Assembly (NCBI GenBank): GCA_050743365.1
Contig: JBOGFI010000148.1
Span: 1 to 15,359 of the forward strand
Source of the DNA: JBOGFI01 sp050743365
GTDB lineage: Bacteria; Actinomycetota; Acidimicrobiia; IMCC26256; JACDBD01
Length of the DNA: 15,359 nucleotides
Direction: 5' to 3'
The notes beneath the pieces are model-generated. The model made no database searches and was not told where the DNA came from. It saw nothing but the letters and a program-made list of their open reading frames with translations. A program made the position numbers and the translations under genes. Positions within the stretch are counted from its first letter, which is position 1. The number at the start of each line of letters is the position of its first letter. Shown here piece after piece: positions 1 to 10,498 of this stretch.

Positions 1-652
1 CGTCGCCCTGCACCCACACGCCGGGCGCGGACTCGCGTGCACCCGGCGCCGGCGGGAGCCCGAGCCGGCCGGCGAGGGCATCGGCGCGGTCGAGGCGGCC
101 GCCGGCCAGGCGGGCGAGGGCGTCGAGACGCGTGCCGGTGGTGCCGGCGGCCTCGAGTGCGTCACGCACCGCCGCCTCGCTCAGGCTCCCGAAGTCGACG
201 CGCTGGCAGCGCGACCGGATCGTCGCCGGGAGCTCTTCTGGATAGGCGGTGAGCAGCACGACGACGGAGCGGGGCGGCGGCTCCTCGACCGTCTTCAGCA
301 GCTTGTTCGCGGCGGCTTCGTTGAGTCGCTCGGCGTCGAAGAGCACGACGACCTTGCGCCCGCCTTCGATCGGGCTGCGGTGCGCCTCCTCCACGATGAC
401 CCGGGCGTGGTCGACCCGCAGGATGCTCTCGGGGGGGTCGACCTCGACGATGTCGGGATGGCGGCCGCGCCGGGCCAGGTCCCAGGCGCGTTCGTCGGCC
501 TCGGGAGCGATCAGGGCGGCGGCGAAGCAGCGGGCAGCCTCGTCCACGCCCGAGCCCCGCGGTCCGACCAGGAGGTACGAGTGGACGGGCCGCTCGGCGG
601 CGCGCCGGAGCAGCCCCACCGCGCGCTCCTGCCCCACGACCTGGTCCCACAC
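1..652 (-). CDS. holB: DNA polymerase III delta' subunit (clamp loader), 3' end outside the window
   Basis: The protein is a subunit of the clamp loader that places the beta sliding clamp on DNA at the replication fork. About 217 N-terminal residues are visible; family members are usually 320–400. I chose the GTG at 652, which gives the expected start MWDQVVGQERAVGLL and lies 10 nt after the tmk stop; no strong ribosome site is visible. The AAA+ fold is clear: a P-loop-like GPRGSG at about residues 33–38, the family hallmark NKLLKTVEEPP, and TIRSRCQ carrying the SRC arginine-finger motif. The P-loop lysine is replaced by valine, as expected for a non-ATP-binding delta'. The four-cysteine zinc module of many homologues is absent. 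It is the last visible gene of the topA–MFS–tmk–holB operon. Gamma/tau is less likely because of the dead P-loop and the position beside tmk. Confidence 0.9.
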   Translation of the reverse strand, partial: MWDQVVGQERAVGLLRRAAERPVHSYLLVGPRGSGVDEAARCFAAALIAPEADERAWDLARRGRHPDIVEVDPPESILRVDHARVIVEEAHRSPIEGGRKVVVLFDAERLNEAAANKLLKTVEEPPPRSVVVLLTAYPEELPATIRSRCQRVDFGSLSEAAVRDALEAAGTTGTRLDALARLAGGRLDRADALAGRLGLPPAPGARESAPGVWVQGD

Positions 653-662
653 GGGCCTGAAT

Positions 663-1283
663 CTAGGGCTCGATGCCGAGCCGTTCCGTCACGACGGTCC
701 AGACCTGCTCGGCCACGTCGTCGACGCCGACGTCGCCGTCCACGACCGCCCATCCGTGCTCAGCGGCCAGGTCGCGGTACGCCTGTCGCACGGCGGCGTG
801 GAACCCGGGGCCGGCGCGCTCGAGCCGGTCGGGCGGGTCGCGTCGCCGCGCCGCTGCCGTCTCCTCGCTGACGTCGAGGACCACGACGAGGTCGGGCTCG
901 AGCCCGGCGGTCGCCCACCGGTTCAAGGCCTCGATAGGCCTGCTCCCGAGGCCCCGCCCCGCGCCCTGGTACGCCAGCGTCGACGGTGTGTAGCGGTCGC
1001 TGACGACGTCAGCGCCTCGCGCCAGCGCCGGCCGCACGACCTGCGCGACGTGCTGGGCCCGGTCGGCGGCGAGCAGGAGCGCCTCGGCGGTGGCGGAGAT
1101 GTCGTCGGGGCCGTCGAGGAGGAGATGGCGGACCCGGGCGCCGAGCTCGGTGGCGCCGGGCTCGAGCGTGTCGACGACCTCGCGCCCTGCGGACCGCAGG
1201 CGACCGGTGAGCAGCGGGACCTGGGTGCTCTTGCCGCTCGCCTCGCCCCCCTCGAGGACGATGAAGCGCGCGCCCCCGATCAC
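663..1283 (-). CDS. tmk: Thymidylate kinase (dTMP kinase)
   Basis: The enzyme phosphorylates dTMP to dTDP with ATP in the cytosolic dTTP pathway. Starting at the GTG at 1283, which overlaps the stop of the MFS gene as GTGA, the protein is 206 residues, the normal family length. An in-frame start further upstream would add an Arg/Pro-rich leader that reads as the antisense-like end of the MFS gene, so I rejected it. The P-loop GGEASGKST is at residues 12–20, the DRY motif with following SxxAYQG at 96–107, and a LID-like EETAAARRR segment with downstream DRLE near residue 150. The usual REPGGT dTMP-site motif reads LEPGAT at 40–45, so the conserved arginine is replaced by leucine. It is translationally coupled to the upstream transporter and followed 10 nt later by holB, a pairing common in bacteria. 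Confidence 0.93.
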   Translation of the reverse strand: MIGGARFIVLEGGEASGKSTQVPLLTGRLRSAGREVVDTLEPGATELGARVRHLLLDGPDDISATAEALLLAADRAQHVAQVVRPALARGADVVSDRYTPSTLAYQGAGRGLGSRPIEALNRWATAGLEPDLVVVLDVSEETAAARRRDPPDRLERAGPGFHAAVRQAYRDLAAEHGWAVVDGDVGVDDVAEQVWTVVTERLGIEP

Positions 1284-2659
1284 ACCGGCTCGTGGCGGTG
1301 GGCGCGAATCAACTCGCGGCGGGCGAGGGCGCCGGCCGCGACCGCGATGGCGCCGCCGAGCCACAGCGCGAGCCGGACGCCGGGCAGACCGATCGCCTGC
1401 CCGCCGATCTCCACGGCGTTGTCGTCGAGGAGCGCCTGCGAGAGCTCGTCGAAGGCCCCGGCGAGGAGCGGTGTGACCGTGAGCGAGAACAGGAGGCAGA
1501 CCCGGATGAGCGTGTAGAGGGCGGCGAACGTGCGCCCCCGCACCTCGTCGTGCGAGTGCCGCTGGAGCAACGTGAAGCCCGACACGTACCCGGTCCCGGC
1601 GGCGGCGCCCACGAAGACGGTCACGAACATCGCGGCGACGAGCGCGGAGAAGGACGCCGCGATGACGATCCCTGCGCCGGTGGTGACGATGGCCACCCAG
1701 AACACGGTCTCCAGCGGTGCTCGCTTCTGGAGCACCACCAGCGTGACGACCCCGACGGCGGCGCCGAACCCCAGGGCGAACATCAGGAGGCCGAAGCCGG
1801 ATGTCCCCTCGCCCAGCACCTCGGTCGAGAACACTGGCCCGAGCGGCACCATCATGCCGCCACCGATGAGCCCCCCGGCCATGCCGTAGATCACGGCTCG
1901 GACCAGGGGATGGCCGGCGATGAACTTCGCACCCTCCTTGATGTCGCGCAGGGTCTGGCTGACCTTGAGGTGGCGCTCGGACCCCAGCTGCTGTCTCGGG
2001 ATCGGCAGCGTCAGCGTGATGAGCGCCGACGCCAGGAAGGCGGCGCTGTCGAAGTAGAGGGCGATCGATTCACGGTCGAGCTTGAGGAAGTCGAGCGGCT
2101 CGAAGCCGTCGAGCCAGTCGGCGAGGCCGGCCAGGCTCGCGAAGACGAGCGCGCCGGCCGGGAAGGTGCCGAAGGCGGCGACGAGCGAGAGCGAGTTGGC
2201 CCCGGCGAGGCTCTCCTTCGGCACCAGGTGCGGCACCGTCGCCGCCGTGGCCGGGCCCCGGAACAGCGCCAGGAGCTCGAGGACGAACGAGGCCAGCACC
2301 AGCCCGAGCAGCGTGTCGACGAACGGCAGCAGCGCCAGGAGCACGGCGCGGCCAACGTCGGTGGCGACCATCACCCGCTTGCGGTCGAGGCGGTCGACGA
2401 GCGCGCCGCACAGCGGGGCGAGCAGGAAGCCCGGCAGCATGCGCGCCACCATCACCAGGCTGAGCGCGGCGGCGTTGCTCTCGGAGACGGTGTTGGCGAG
2501 CGCCAGGATGGCGAGCAGGCCGATCCAGTCGCCGAGGCTCGAGAGCACCTGTGAGAGCCACAGCCGGAAGAAGGAACCGGTCGCGAACACGCGCCACGGC
2601 TCGCGCGGGATCGCCTCCGCGTCCTCGCTCGGTGGGATGAACGGGGCCTGGTCGCTCAC
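1280..2659 (-). CDS. Major facilitator superfamily transporter, exporter-like (MFS_3/EntS type)
   Basis: This is a 459-residue polytopic membrane protein with a hydrophilic N-terminus of about 25 residues followed by roughly 12 hydrophobic segments. The loop after the second segment, GALVDRLDRKR (85–95), matches the MFS motif A pattern G-x-x-x-D-R-x-x-R-R. The N-terminal half, with FRLWLSQVLSSLGDWI and the LFRGPATAATVPHLV segment, has the look of the EntS/drug-exporter branch. The substrate cannot be told from sequence. The GTG start at 2659 is 12 nt after the topA stop, and its own stop overlaps the tmk start by 4 nt (GTGA), so it is translated as part of the topA–tmk–holB operon. Family assignment is secure; export of a drug or metabolite is inference. 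Confidence 0.85.
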   Translation of the reverse strand: MSDQAPFIPPSEDAEAIPREPWRVFATGSFFRLWLSQVLSSLGDWIGLLAILALANTVSESNAAALSLVMVARMLPGFLLAPLCGALVDRLDRKRVMVATDVGRAVLLALLPFVDTLLGLVLASFVLELLALFRGPATAATVPHLVPKESLAGANSLSLVAAFGTFPAGALVFASLAGLADWLDGFEPLDFLKLDRESIALYFDSAAFLASALITLTLPIPRQQLGSERHLKVSQTLRDIKEGAKFIAGHPLVRAVIYGMAGGLIGGGMMVPLGPVFSTEVLGEGTSGFGLLMFALGFGAAVGVVTLVVLQKRAPLETVFWVAIVTTGAGIVIAASFSALVAAMFVTVFVGAAAGTGYVSGFTLLQRHSHDEVRGRTFAALYTLIRVCLLFSLTVTPLLAGAFDELSQALLDDNAVEIGGQAIGLPGVRLALWLGGAIAVAAGALARRELIRAHRHEPV

Positions 2660-2671
2660 TGGATGGCCAGA

Positions 2672-5377
2672 CTACGGGCGGGCGATTGCCTTCTTGCCCG
2701 TCTTCTTCGCCGCCTTGGCCAACTTCTTCGCCGGCTTCTTCTTCGCCGGCTTCTTCTTCGCGGGCTTCTTCTTCGCGAGAGCCCGCTTCTTGCGTGGGGA
2801 CCGCTTCGCCGGTCCGACCGCGGCGCGGTCGCGCAGCAGAGCAACGGCCTCGTCGAGCGTGACCGACATGGGATCCGTACCGCGCGGGATCGTGGCGTTG
2901 AGGGTGCCGTCGGTCGCGTACGGCCCGTAGCGGCCGTCGAGGACGCGCACCATCGCACCGGTATCGGGGTGGGGCCCCAGCTCGGCGATGGGCGGCTTCT
3001 GCCGGCTCCCTCGCCTCCGTTTTGGCTGTGCGAACAGCGCTTCCGCCTCCGCCAGAGTGATCGTGAACAGCTGTTCCTCCGTGTCGAGGCTGCGGGTGTC
3101 GCTTCCCTTCTTCAGGTACGGCCCGTAGCGCCCGTTCTGGGCCGTGATCTCGGTACCGCTCGCGTCGACCCCGACGACGCGAGGCAATGAGAGCAGCTGA
3201 AGCGCCTCGTCGAGGGTCACCGACTCAGGCGTCATGGAAGCGAACAGCGAAGCCCGCGGCGGCTTCGCCTTCGAGCCGTCCTCGAGCTCACCGAGCTGGA
3301 CGAACGGGCCGTACGGCCCGTTCAACACCAGGACCCTCTCGCTGGTCTTCGGGTCGGCGCCGACCACGCGCGGCCCCTCGCTGGCGCGGGCGAGGAGCTC
3401 GTCGACCACGTCCGGCGTCAGCTCGTCAGGGGCGAGGTCGGGGGGTATCGGCGCCTTGACGTCGCCCCGCTGGAGCTGCGCCTTGTTCGGCCAGACCCGC
3501 ACGACCAGCTCGCGCCCCTGCGAGTCCTCCCCGATCGCGATGGTGTTCACAGACTCCTTGTCGATCTGGTCGAGGTGATCGACGGCGACCAGCGCCTTCA
3601 GGCCCACCTCGCCGTCACCGAAGTAGAAGCCCGCCAGCCACTTGTCGGACTCACCCTCGTTGTTGGCGATGACGTCGAGGTCCTCCTCCATGCGGGCCGT
3701 GAACTTGTAGTCGACGAGGTAGTCGAAGTGACGCTCGAGGAGCTGGACGACGGCGAATGCCGTCCACGACGGCACGAGCGCGCTCCCCTTCTTCCACACG
3801 TACCCGCGGTCCTGAACGGTCTGGATCACCGTGGCGTAGGTAGACGGCCGGCCGATGCCGTCGTCCTCGAGCTCCTTGACCAGGCTGGCCTCGGTGAAGC
3901 GGGCCGGGGGCTGGGTCGTGTGGCCCGACGCGGCGAGGCGCGCGCACGTCACGGCGTCGCCCTCGTCGACTGGCGGGAGGGGCGACTCGCGGTCCTCGAG
4001 CTCGGCGTCGGGGTCGTCGGCACCCTCGACGTAGGCGCGCAGGAAGCCCGGGAACTCGATGGTCCGGCCCGACGCCGAGAACACGGCGTCCTCGCCCGCG
4101 CTCGACGTCGCCGCGAGGCGCAGCGAAACCTTCTGTCCGCGCGCGTCGGCCATCTGGCAGGCGATGGTGCGCATCCAGATCAGCTCGTAGAGCCGCAGCT
4201 CGTCGGTGTCGAGCTCACTGCGCACCTGCTCGGCGGTCCGCATGTCGTCGCCGGCGGGCCGCACGGCCTCGTGGGCCTCCTGCGCGTTCTTGACCTTGCG
4301 CTGGTAGGTGCGGGCCTTGTCGGGGAGGAAGCCGTCGCCGTACAACTCGCGGATGCGCGACCGGGCCGCCGCCACCGCCTGGTCGGACAGCGCGGTCGAG
4401 TCGGTGCGCATGTAGGTGATGTAGCCACGCTCGTAGAGGCGCTGGGCCACCGACATGGCGCGGGAGGCACTGAAGCGGAGCTTGCGGGCCGCCTCCTGCT
4501 GGAGGGTCGACGTGATGAAGGGGGCGGGCGGCTGCTGGCGCCACGGGCTCGCCTCCACCGACGTCACCCGGTACTCGGCGTCGCGCAGACGGCCGGCGAG
4601 GGCAGTCGCCCCGGCCTCGCCGAGCACGACGACTTCGGCGCCCTCGGTCGGCCGGCCGGTGGCCGGGTCGAAGTCCTTGCCGGTGGGGAGGCGCCGATTG
4701 TCGAGCGCGGTCAGCCGGGCGGGGAAGCCACCGCCGTCATCGGCGGTGAACTCGCCCTCGAGGTCCCACCAGCCACCGCTGCGGAACGCCATTCGGGCCC
4801 GCTCCCGCTCGACCACGAGCCGGGTGGCCACGCTCTGGACCCGCCCGGCCGACAGCTTGGGCATGACCTTCTTCCAGAGCACCGGCGAGATCTCGTAGCC
4901 GACGAGCCGGTCCAGCACCCGCCGGCCCTCCTGCGCCTCGACCAGCTTCATGTCGAGGCCGCGCCCCTGCGAGAGCGCGCTTTCGATCGCGGTACGGGTG
5001 ATCTCGTGAAAGACGAGGCGCCGGACCGGGACGCCCGGCTTCAAGACCTCGCGTACGTGCCAGGCGATGGCCTCGCCCTCGCGGTCCTCGTCGGTCGCGA
5101 GATACAGCTCGCTGGCGCTCTTCAGCGCCCGTTTGAGGTCGGCGACGACCTGCTTCTTCGACGGCGGGACGATGTAGATGGGCTTGAAGCCGTCGTCCAC
5201 GTCGACACCCAGCCGCCCCGCGTCGGTGCCCTTGTACTTCTTGGGCACCTGACTCGCGTTCTCGGGCAGCGTCCGGATGTGACCGACGCTCGACTCGACG
5301 ACGTAGTCCTCGCCGAGATAGCCCGCGATCGTGCGGGCCTTCGCCGGCGACTCCACGATCACGAGCGGCTTGGGCAC
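2672..5377 (-). CDS. topA: DNA topoisomerase I (type IA) with lysine-rich tail
   Basis: The enzyme relaxes negative supercoils by single-strand passage through a 5'-phosphotyrosine intermediate. From the GTG at 5377 it is 901 residues, close to mycobacterial TopA. This start gives the canonical MPKPLVIVESPAKA; longer in-frame versions add an unconserved leader. A purine-rich AGGAAGG lies 13 nt upstream. The Toprim domain shows E9 and the DEDREGE acidic cluster (D96, D98, E100). The catalytic tyrosine is Y322 in ITYMRTDST. The C-terminal part has no zinc-finger cysteines but several GxYGPF/Y repeats (GPYGPF, GRYGPY twice), the actinobacterial Topo_C repeat type. The final ~45 residues are a Lys/Ala/Pro tail. 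It heads the operon with the MFS gene, tmk and holB, and is divergent from the DedA gene. Confidence 0.97.
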   Translation of the reverse strand: MPKPLVIVESPAKARTIAGYLGEDYVVESSVGHIRTLPENASQVPKKYKGTDAGRLGVDVDDGFKPIYIVPPSKKQVVADLKRALKSASELYLATDEDREGEAIAWHVREVLKPGVPVRRLVFHEITRTAIESALSQGRGLDMKLVEAQEGRRVLDRLVGYEISPVLWKKVMPKLSAGRVQSVATRLVVERERARMAFRSGGWWDLEGEFTADDGGGFPARLTALDNRRLPTGKDFDPATGRPTEGAEVVVLGEAGATALAGRLRDAEYRVTSVEASPWRQQPPAPFITSTLQQEAARKLRFSASRAMSVAQRLYERGYITYMRTDSTALSDQAVAAARSRIRELYGDGFLPDKARTYQRKVKNAQEAHEAVRPAGDDMRTAEQVRSELDTDELRLYELIWMRTIACQMADARGQKVSLRLAATSSAGEDAVFSASGRTIEFPGFLRAYVEGADDPDAELEDRESPLPPVDEGDAVTCARLAASGHTTQPPARFTEASLVKELEDDGIGRPSTYATVIQTVQDRGYVWKKGSALVPSWTAFAVVQLLERHFDYLVDYKFTARMEEDLDVIANNEGESDKWLAGFYFGDGEVGLKALVAVDHLDQIDKESVNTIAIGEDSQGRELVVRVWPNKAQLQRGDVKAPIPPDLAPDELTPDVVDELLARASEGPRVVGADPKTSERVLVLNGPYGPFVQLGELEDGSKAKPPRASLFASMTPESVTLDEALQLLSLPRVVGVDASGTEITAQNGRYGPYLKKGSDTRSLDTEEQLFTITLAEAEALFAQPKRRRGSRQKPPIAELGPHPDTGAMVRVLDGRYGPYATDGTLNATIPRGTDPMSVTLDEAVALLRDRAAVGPAKRSPRKKRALAKKKPAKKKPAKKKPAKKLAKAAKKTGKKAIARP
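2722..2778 (-). repeat. Tandem 15-nt repeats encoding AKKKP units in the TopA tail
   Basis: Three to four near-identical 15-nt units in a row encode AKKKP-AKKKP-AKKKP-AKKLA at the C-terminus of TopA. The tail resembles histone H1-like basic tails. In mycobacterial TopA a similar basic tail helps DNA binding and processivity (from memory). Such perfect short repeats are prone to copy-number change. Confidence 0.85.
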
Positions 5378-5517
5378 GTCCGGTTCGCTTCCTTCCTGCT
5401 TCTCGTCGGTTCGGCTCGGCGATCTGGCCTCGCGTGACGCTATTTCGCTCGAAGCGTGGCGCGGGGGACCGTAGCCGCGACCCCGGGTCGAGGGGTACAC
5501 GTCTATCCTGCCCCGCC
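5378..5517. promoter_or_regulatory. Divergent topA / DedA intergenic region
   Basis: These 140 nt separate two divergent genes and must hold both promoters unless they read in from elsewhere. On the plus strand TATCCT (5504–5509) fits the actinobacterial TANNNT -10 and lies 8 nt before the DedA ATG, which would give a transcript with almost no leader. On the minus strand TACGGT (5473–5468) and TAGCGT (5442–5437) are possible -10 elements for topA. No convincing TTGACA-like -35 box was found for any of them. Confidence 0.35.
5504..5509 (+). promoter_or_regulatory. Putative -10 element (TATCCT) of a leaderless DedA transcript
   Basis: TATCCT ends 8 nt before the ATG at 5518, so initiation about 7 nt downstream would fall at or next to the start codon. 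No Shine-Dalgarno sequence lies in front of that ATG (the bases are GCCCCGCC), which agrees with leaderless translation. The same arrangement is seen upstream of the gene at 13438. Confidence 0.4.
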
Positions 5518-6177
5518 ATGAGTCCCGAGACGCTGATCGAGACGTTCGGCACGATCGGCCTCTTCGTCATCATCTTCGCCGAGTCGGGCCTCTTGATCGG
5601 CTTCTTCCTTCCGGGTGACTCACTGTTGTTCACCGCCGGGCTCTTCGCGTCGCAAGGAAAGTTCGGGCTCGACCTGCCCGTGCTGCTCGTCGGGTGCTTC
5701 ATCGCCGCCGTCGCCGGCGACCAGGTGGGGTACATGTTCGGCAAGAAGGTCGGACCGGCCCTCTTCCGCCGTCCCGACTCGAGGATCTTCAAGCAGCAGC
5801 ACGTCCAGCGCGCGCATGAGTTCTTCGAGCGCTACGGGCGCAAGACGATCGTGCTGGCGCGTTTCGTGCCCGTCGTGCGAACGTTCGCCCCGATCCTCGC
5901 CGGCGTGGGGGAGATGCAGTACCGGACCTTCGTGTCGTTCAACGTGATCGGCGGCTTGCTGTGGGCCGTGGGCGTGACGACCGCCGGTTATGTGCTCGGC
6001 GACACCGTCCCGAGCATCGACCGCTATCTGCTGCCGATCGTCGCCGGGATCATCGTGCTCTCCGTGCTTCCCCCGGCGATCGAGGTGCTCAGGCACCGCC
6101 GCCGGGCGCGAGTGCCGACTCCAGCGGAGGCGGATGCAGAGGCCGAGGATCTCGAGCGCATCGTCAACGAGGACTGA
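5518..6177 (+). CDS. DedA / SNARE-associated (VTT) family membrane protein
   Basis: This is a 219-residue polytopic inner-membrane protein. DedA proteins are linked to undecaprenyl phosphate or phospholipid flipping across the membrane and to proton-dependent envelope homeostasis. The membrane-embedded acidic pair E22 and D34 (in ESGLLIGFFLPGD) and the arginine pair R115 and R121 (in ARFVPVVR) match in pattern the essential residues known in E. coli YqjA. The GDQVGYMFGKKVG segment and the FxxRYGRK loop are also typical. Four to five hydrophobic segments are followed by a short charged C-terminus. I chose the ATG at 5518; extending to a GTG at 5434 adds an Arg/Gly-rich leader that lacks family character. 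It is divergent from topA and convergent with the pyrophosphatase gene 34 nt away. The exact lipid substrate is unknown. Confidence 0.9.
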   Translation: MSPETLIETFGTIGLFVIIFAESGLLIGFFLPGDSLLFTAGLFASQGKFGLDLPVLLVGCFIAAVAGDQVGYMFGKKVGPALFRRPDSRIFKQQHVQRAHEFFERYGRKTIVLARFVPVVRTFAPILAGVGEMQYRTFVSFNVIGGLLWAVGVTTAGYVLGDTVPSIDRYLLPIVAGIIVLSVLPPAIEVLRHRRRARVPTPAEADAEAEDLERIVNED

Positions 6178-6211
6178 CGGAGCGGCGCGGCATTCCTGCC
6201 ACTACCTGCCC

Positions 6212-8551
<2,340 letters not shown>

Positions 8552-8589
8552 CGACTCAGTTGCTCCTTACTGACCGCGCGCCCGGATCC

Positions 8590-8606
8590 CCCGGCACGGC
8601 GCCGGG
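8590..8606. other. Small inverted repeat between the KimA-like gene and hppA
   Basis: CCCGGC (8590–8595) and GCCGGG (8601–8606) form a perfect 6-bp stem with a 5-nt loop. On the minus strand it follows the KimA-like stop and precedes hppA, so it could attenuate or end the upstream transcript. No T-run follows it, so a classical intrinsic terminator is not shown. It lies directly downstream of the candidate hppA -10. Confidence 0.3.
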
Positions 8607-8607
8607 A

Positions 8608-8637
8608 ACCGTAGGAGCGGGTTCGGGAGCGGCGCAA
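8608..8637 (-). promoter_or_regulatory. Candidate promoter for hppA (TTGCGC–18 nt–TACGGT)
   Basis: On the minus strand TTGCGC (8637–8632) and TACGGT (8613–8608) are separated by 18 nt. They sit between the KimA-like stop and the hppA ribosome site, so hppA may have its own promoter. Each hexamer matches the sigma-70 consensus at only three positions, so this is tentative. Confidence 0.3.
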
Positions 8638-8641
8638 TTCG

Positions 8642-10498
8642 TCACCCCAAGTGGTACGGCACCGAGGTGACCACCGTTCCCTTCCGGAACAGCAGCCGGC
8701 CCTTCAGGATCAGCGCGCTCTGGTTGTGGAGCAGGTGGGCCCACCAGTGCTTCACGACGAACTCGGGGATGACGACGGTCACGATGTCGTTCTCCCAGCG
8801 GGCGTCGACCTCGTCGACGTAGCGCATGATCGGGCGGGTCAGCTCACGATAGGGCGAGTACACGATCTCGAGGGGTACGTCGATGCCCCGCTCCTCCCAC
8901 ATCTTCTCGATGCGCTCCTGCTCCTCCTCGTCGGAGACGACCGTCACCGCCGCCAGGTGGCTCGGGTGGAGTGACCGGGCGTAGGCGAGGGCCTCGAGCA
9001 CGCCCCGGTGCACCGAGCCCACCAGCACCACGACGGTGTGGTTCATCTTCCGGGGCCGGAAGTCGGCCGGGACGTCGAGTCCGGCGCCCACGTTGCGGTA
9101 GTGGCGCCTGATCCCCTTGAAGAAGAGGACGATCGCGGGGATGACGAGCAAGGGGATCCAGGCGCCGCTGGTGAACTTGGTGATGGCGACGACCACGAGG
9201 ACGCCGGACGTCACGATGGCCCCGGCTGCGCTGATGGCGACGCCCAACTGCCACTGCGATACCTGCTCCCTGCGCTGGTAGCGCACCATCCCGAGCTGGC
9301 TCAGGGTGAACGACGTGAAGACCCCTACCGCGTACAGCGGGATCAACGCGTTCGTGATGCCACCGAACGCGACGATCAGACCGGACGCGGCGAGGGCGAG
9401 GAAGATCACGCCGTTCGAGAAGACCAGACGGTCACCGCGGTTCGCGAGCTGACGGGGCAAGAAGCCGTCGCGGGAGATGATCGACGAAAGTCGAGGAAAG
9501 TCCGCGTACGCGGTGTTCGCCGCCAGCAACAGGATGACTGCCGTCGCGAACTGGAGCAGCACGAACAACGGCCCCGTCCCGAATACGGCCTCGCCTAGCT
9601 GAGCGAGGACGGTCTGGTCCTCGCTCGGGTACGGGTGGAGCCGGTGGGCGAGTGTCGCGGTACCGAAGAAGAGTGTTCCGAGGATGATGGCCATCCACAT
9701 CAGCGTGCGGGCGGCGTTGCGCGATTCCGGTCGGCGGAAGGTCGGAACGCCGTCGGCGATCGCCTCAATCCCGGTGAGCGCCACCGCACCGGAGGAGAAG
9801 CCCTTGAGGATGAGGAACAGCCCGAGCGCGCCGCCGGCTTCCCTGGTCCCCTCGAAGCGCTCGGGATTGAACGCGACCCGGTCGACATCTCCGAACAGGT
9901 CAGGAAAGTAGCTCCGCGTCAGCCCGTAGGCGATCAATGCACCGAGTGTGAGGACGTACAGGTAGGTGGGTACCGCAAAGATGCGGCCCGACTCCTTGAC
10001 GCCGCGCAAGTTGACGAACGTGATCAGGGTGATCGCGCCGACACAGAGCAGGACGCGCTGGTCCCGGAGATCCTCGAAGGCGGGAATGGAGATGATGGCG
10101 GCGACGCCGGCCGAGATCGACACTGCCACCGTAAGGATGTAGTCGACGAGAATCGACGCTCCCGCGACGAGAGACACGTTCGTACCGAGGTTCTCGCGGC
10201 TGACGACGTACGAGCCGCCGCCGCCCGGATAGGCGTAGATGGTTCGGCGGTACGACGTCACGACTATCGCGAGGAGGATGGCGACCGCGATGGCGATCGG
10301 GACCAGGACATCGAGGCCGAGCACGAGGCTGGAGGCGCCGAGCGCGGTGACGAAGAGGATCTCCTCGGTCGCGTAGGCGGTCGAAGAGATCGCGTCGGAC
10401 GAGAACACCGACAGCCCGATGATCTTCGGGATGCGTTGGTGCTCCTCTTCGGCGGTGGCCAGCGGCCGGCCGAGGAGGAAGCGCTTCATGATCGCCAT
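8642..10498 (-). CDS. KimA-like APC-superfamily potassium importer
   Basis: This 618-residue protein has about 12 hydrophobic segments and a C-terminal cytosolic domain of about 130 residues. It matches the pattern of Bacillus subtilis KimA (YdaO), a high-affinity K+/H+ symporter of about 607 residues: N-terminal KRFLLGRPL, SSDAISSTAYATEEI, YAYPGGGGSYVVSRENLG, VDYILTVAVSISAG and FSSGAVALTGIEAI. D35, D119 and E245 fall where KimA has its ion-coupling acids (equivalence from memory). The C-terminal domain (HTVVVLVGSVHRGVLEAL onward) is UspA-like, as in KimA. I chose the ATG at 10498 with GAGAGAGG 4 nt upstream; ATG at 10489 (MKRFLLG) is possible. Two RCK genes start divergently 52 nt away, which supports a potassium role over amino-acid transport. 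The mycobacterial counterpart is, from memory, Rv2690c beside ceoB/ceoC. Confidence 0.82.
   Translation of the reverse strand: MAIMKRFLLGRPLATAEEEHQRIPKIIGLSVFSSDAISSTAYATEEILFVTALGASSLVLGLDVLVPIAIAVAILLAIVVTSYRRTIYAYPGGGGSYVVSRENLGTNVSLVAGASILVDYILTVAVSISAGVAAIISIPAFEDLRDQRVLLCVGAITLITFVNLRGVKESGRIFAVPTYLYVLTLGALIAYGLTRSYFPDLFGDVDRVAFNPERFEGTREAGGALGLFLILKGFSSGAVALTGIEAIADGVPTFRRPESRNAARTLMWMAIILGTLFFGTATLAHRLHPYPSEDQTVLAQLGEAVFGTGPLFVLLQFATAVILLLAANTAYADFPRLSSIISRDGFLPRQLANRGDRLVFSNGVIFLALAASGLIVAFGGITNALIPLYAVGVFTSFTLSQLGMVRYQRREQVSQWQLGVAISAAGAIVTSGVLVVVAITKFTSGAWIPLLVIPAIVLFFKGIRRHYRNVGAGLDVPADFRPRKMNHTVVVLVGSVHRGVLEALAYARSLHPSHLAAVTVVSDEEEQERIEKMWEERGIDVPLEIVYSPYRELTRPIMRYVDEVDARWENDIVTVVIPEFVVKHWWAHLLHNQSALILKGRLLFRKGTVVTSVPYHLG

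Noticed and set aside
1292..2554. A 420-codon plus-strand frame across the MFS gene
   Set aside because: It is an antisense shadow of the MFS transporter, with Glu/Arg/Gly-rich sequence lacking any motif.
3575..5437. A 620-codon open frame on the plus strand
   Set aside because: It is antisense to topA, whose motifs are unmistakable. The translation is low-complexity Arg/Val/Gly/Leu with no domain; long antisense frames are expected at this GC content.
6178..6211. A terminator between the convergent DedA and hppA genes
   Set aside because: The 34-nt gap has only a short CAGGCCTG palindrome extending into hppA and no stem with a T-run, so a terminator cannot be supported.
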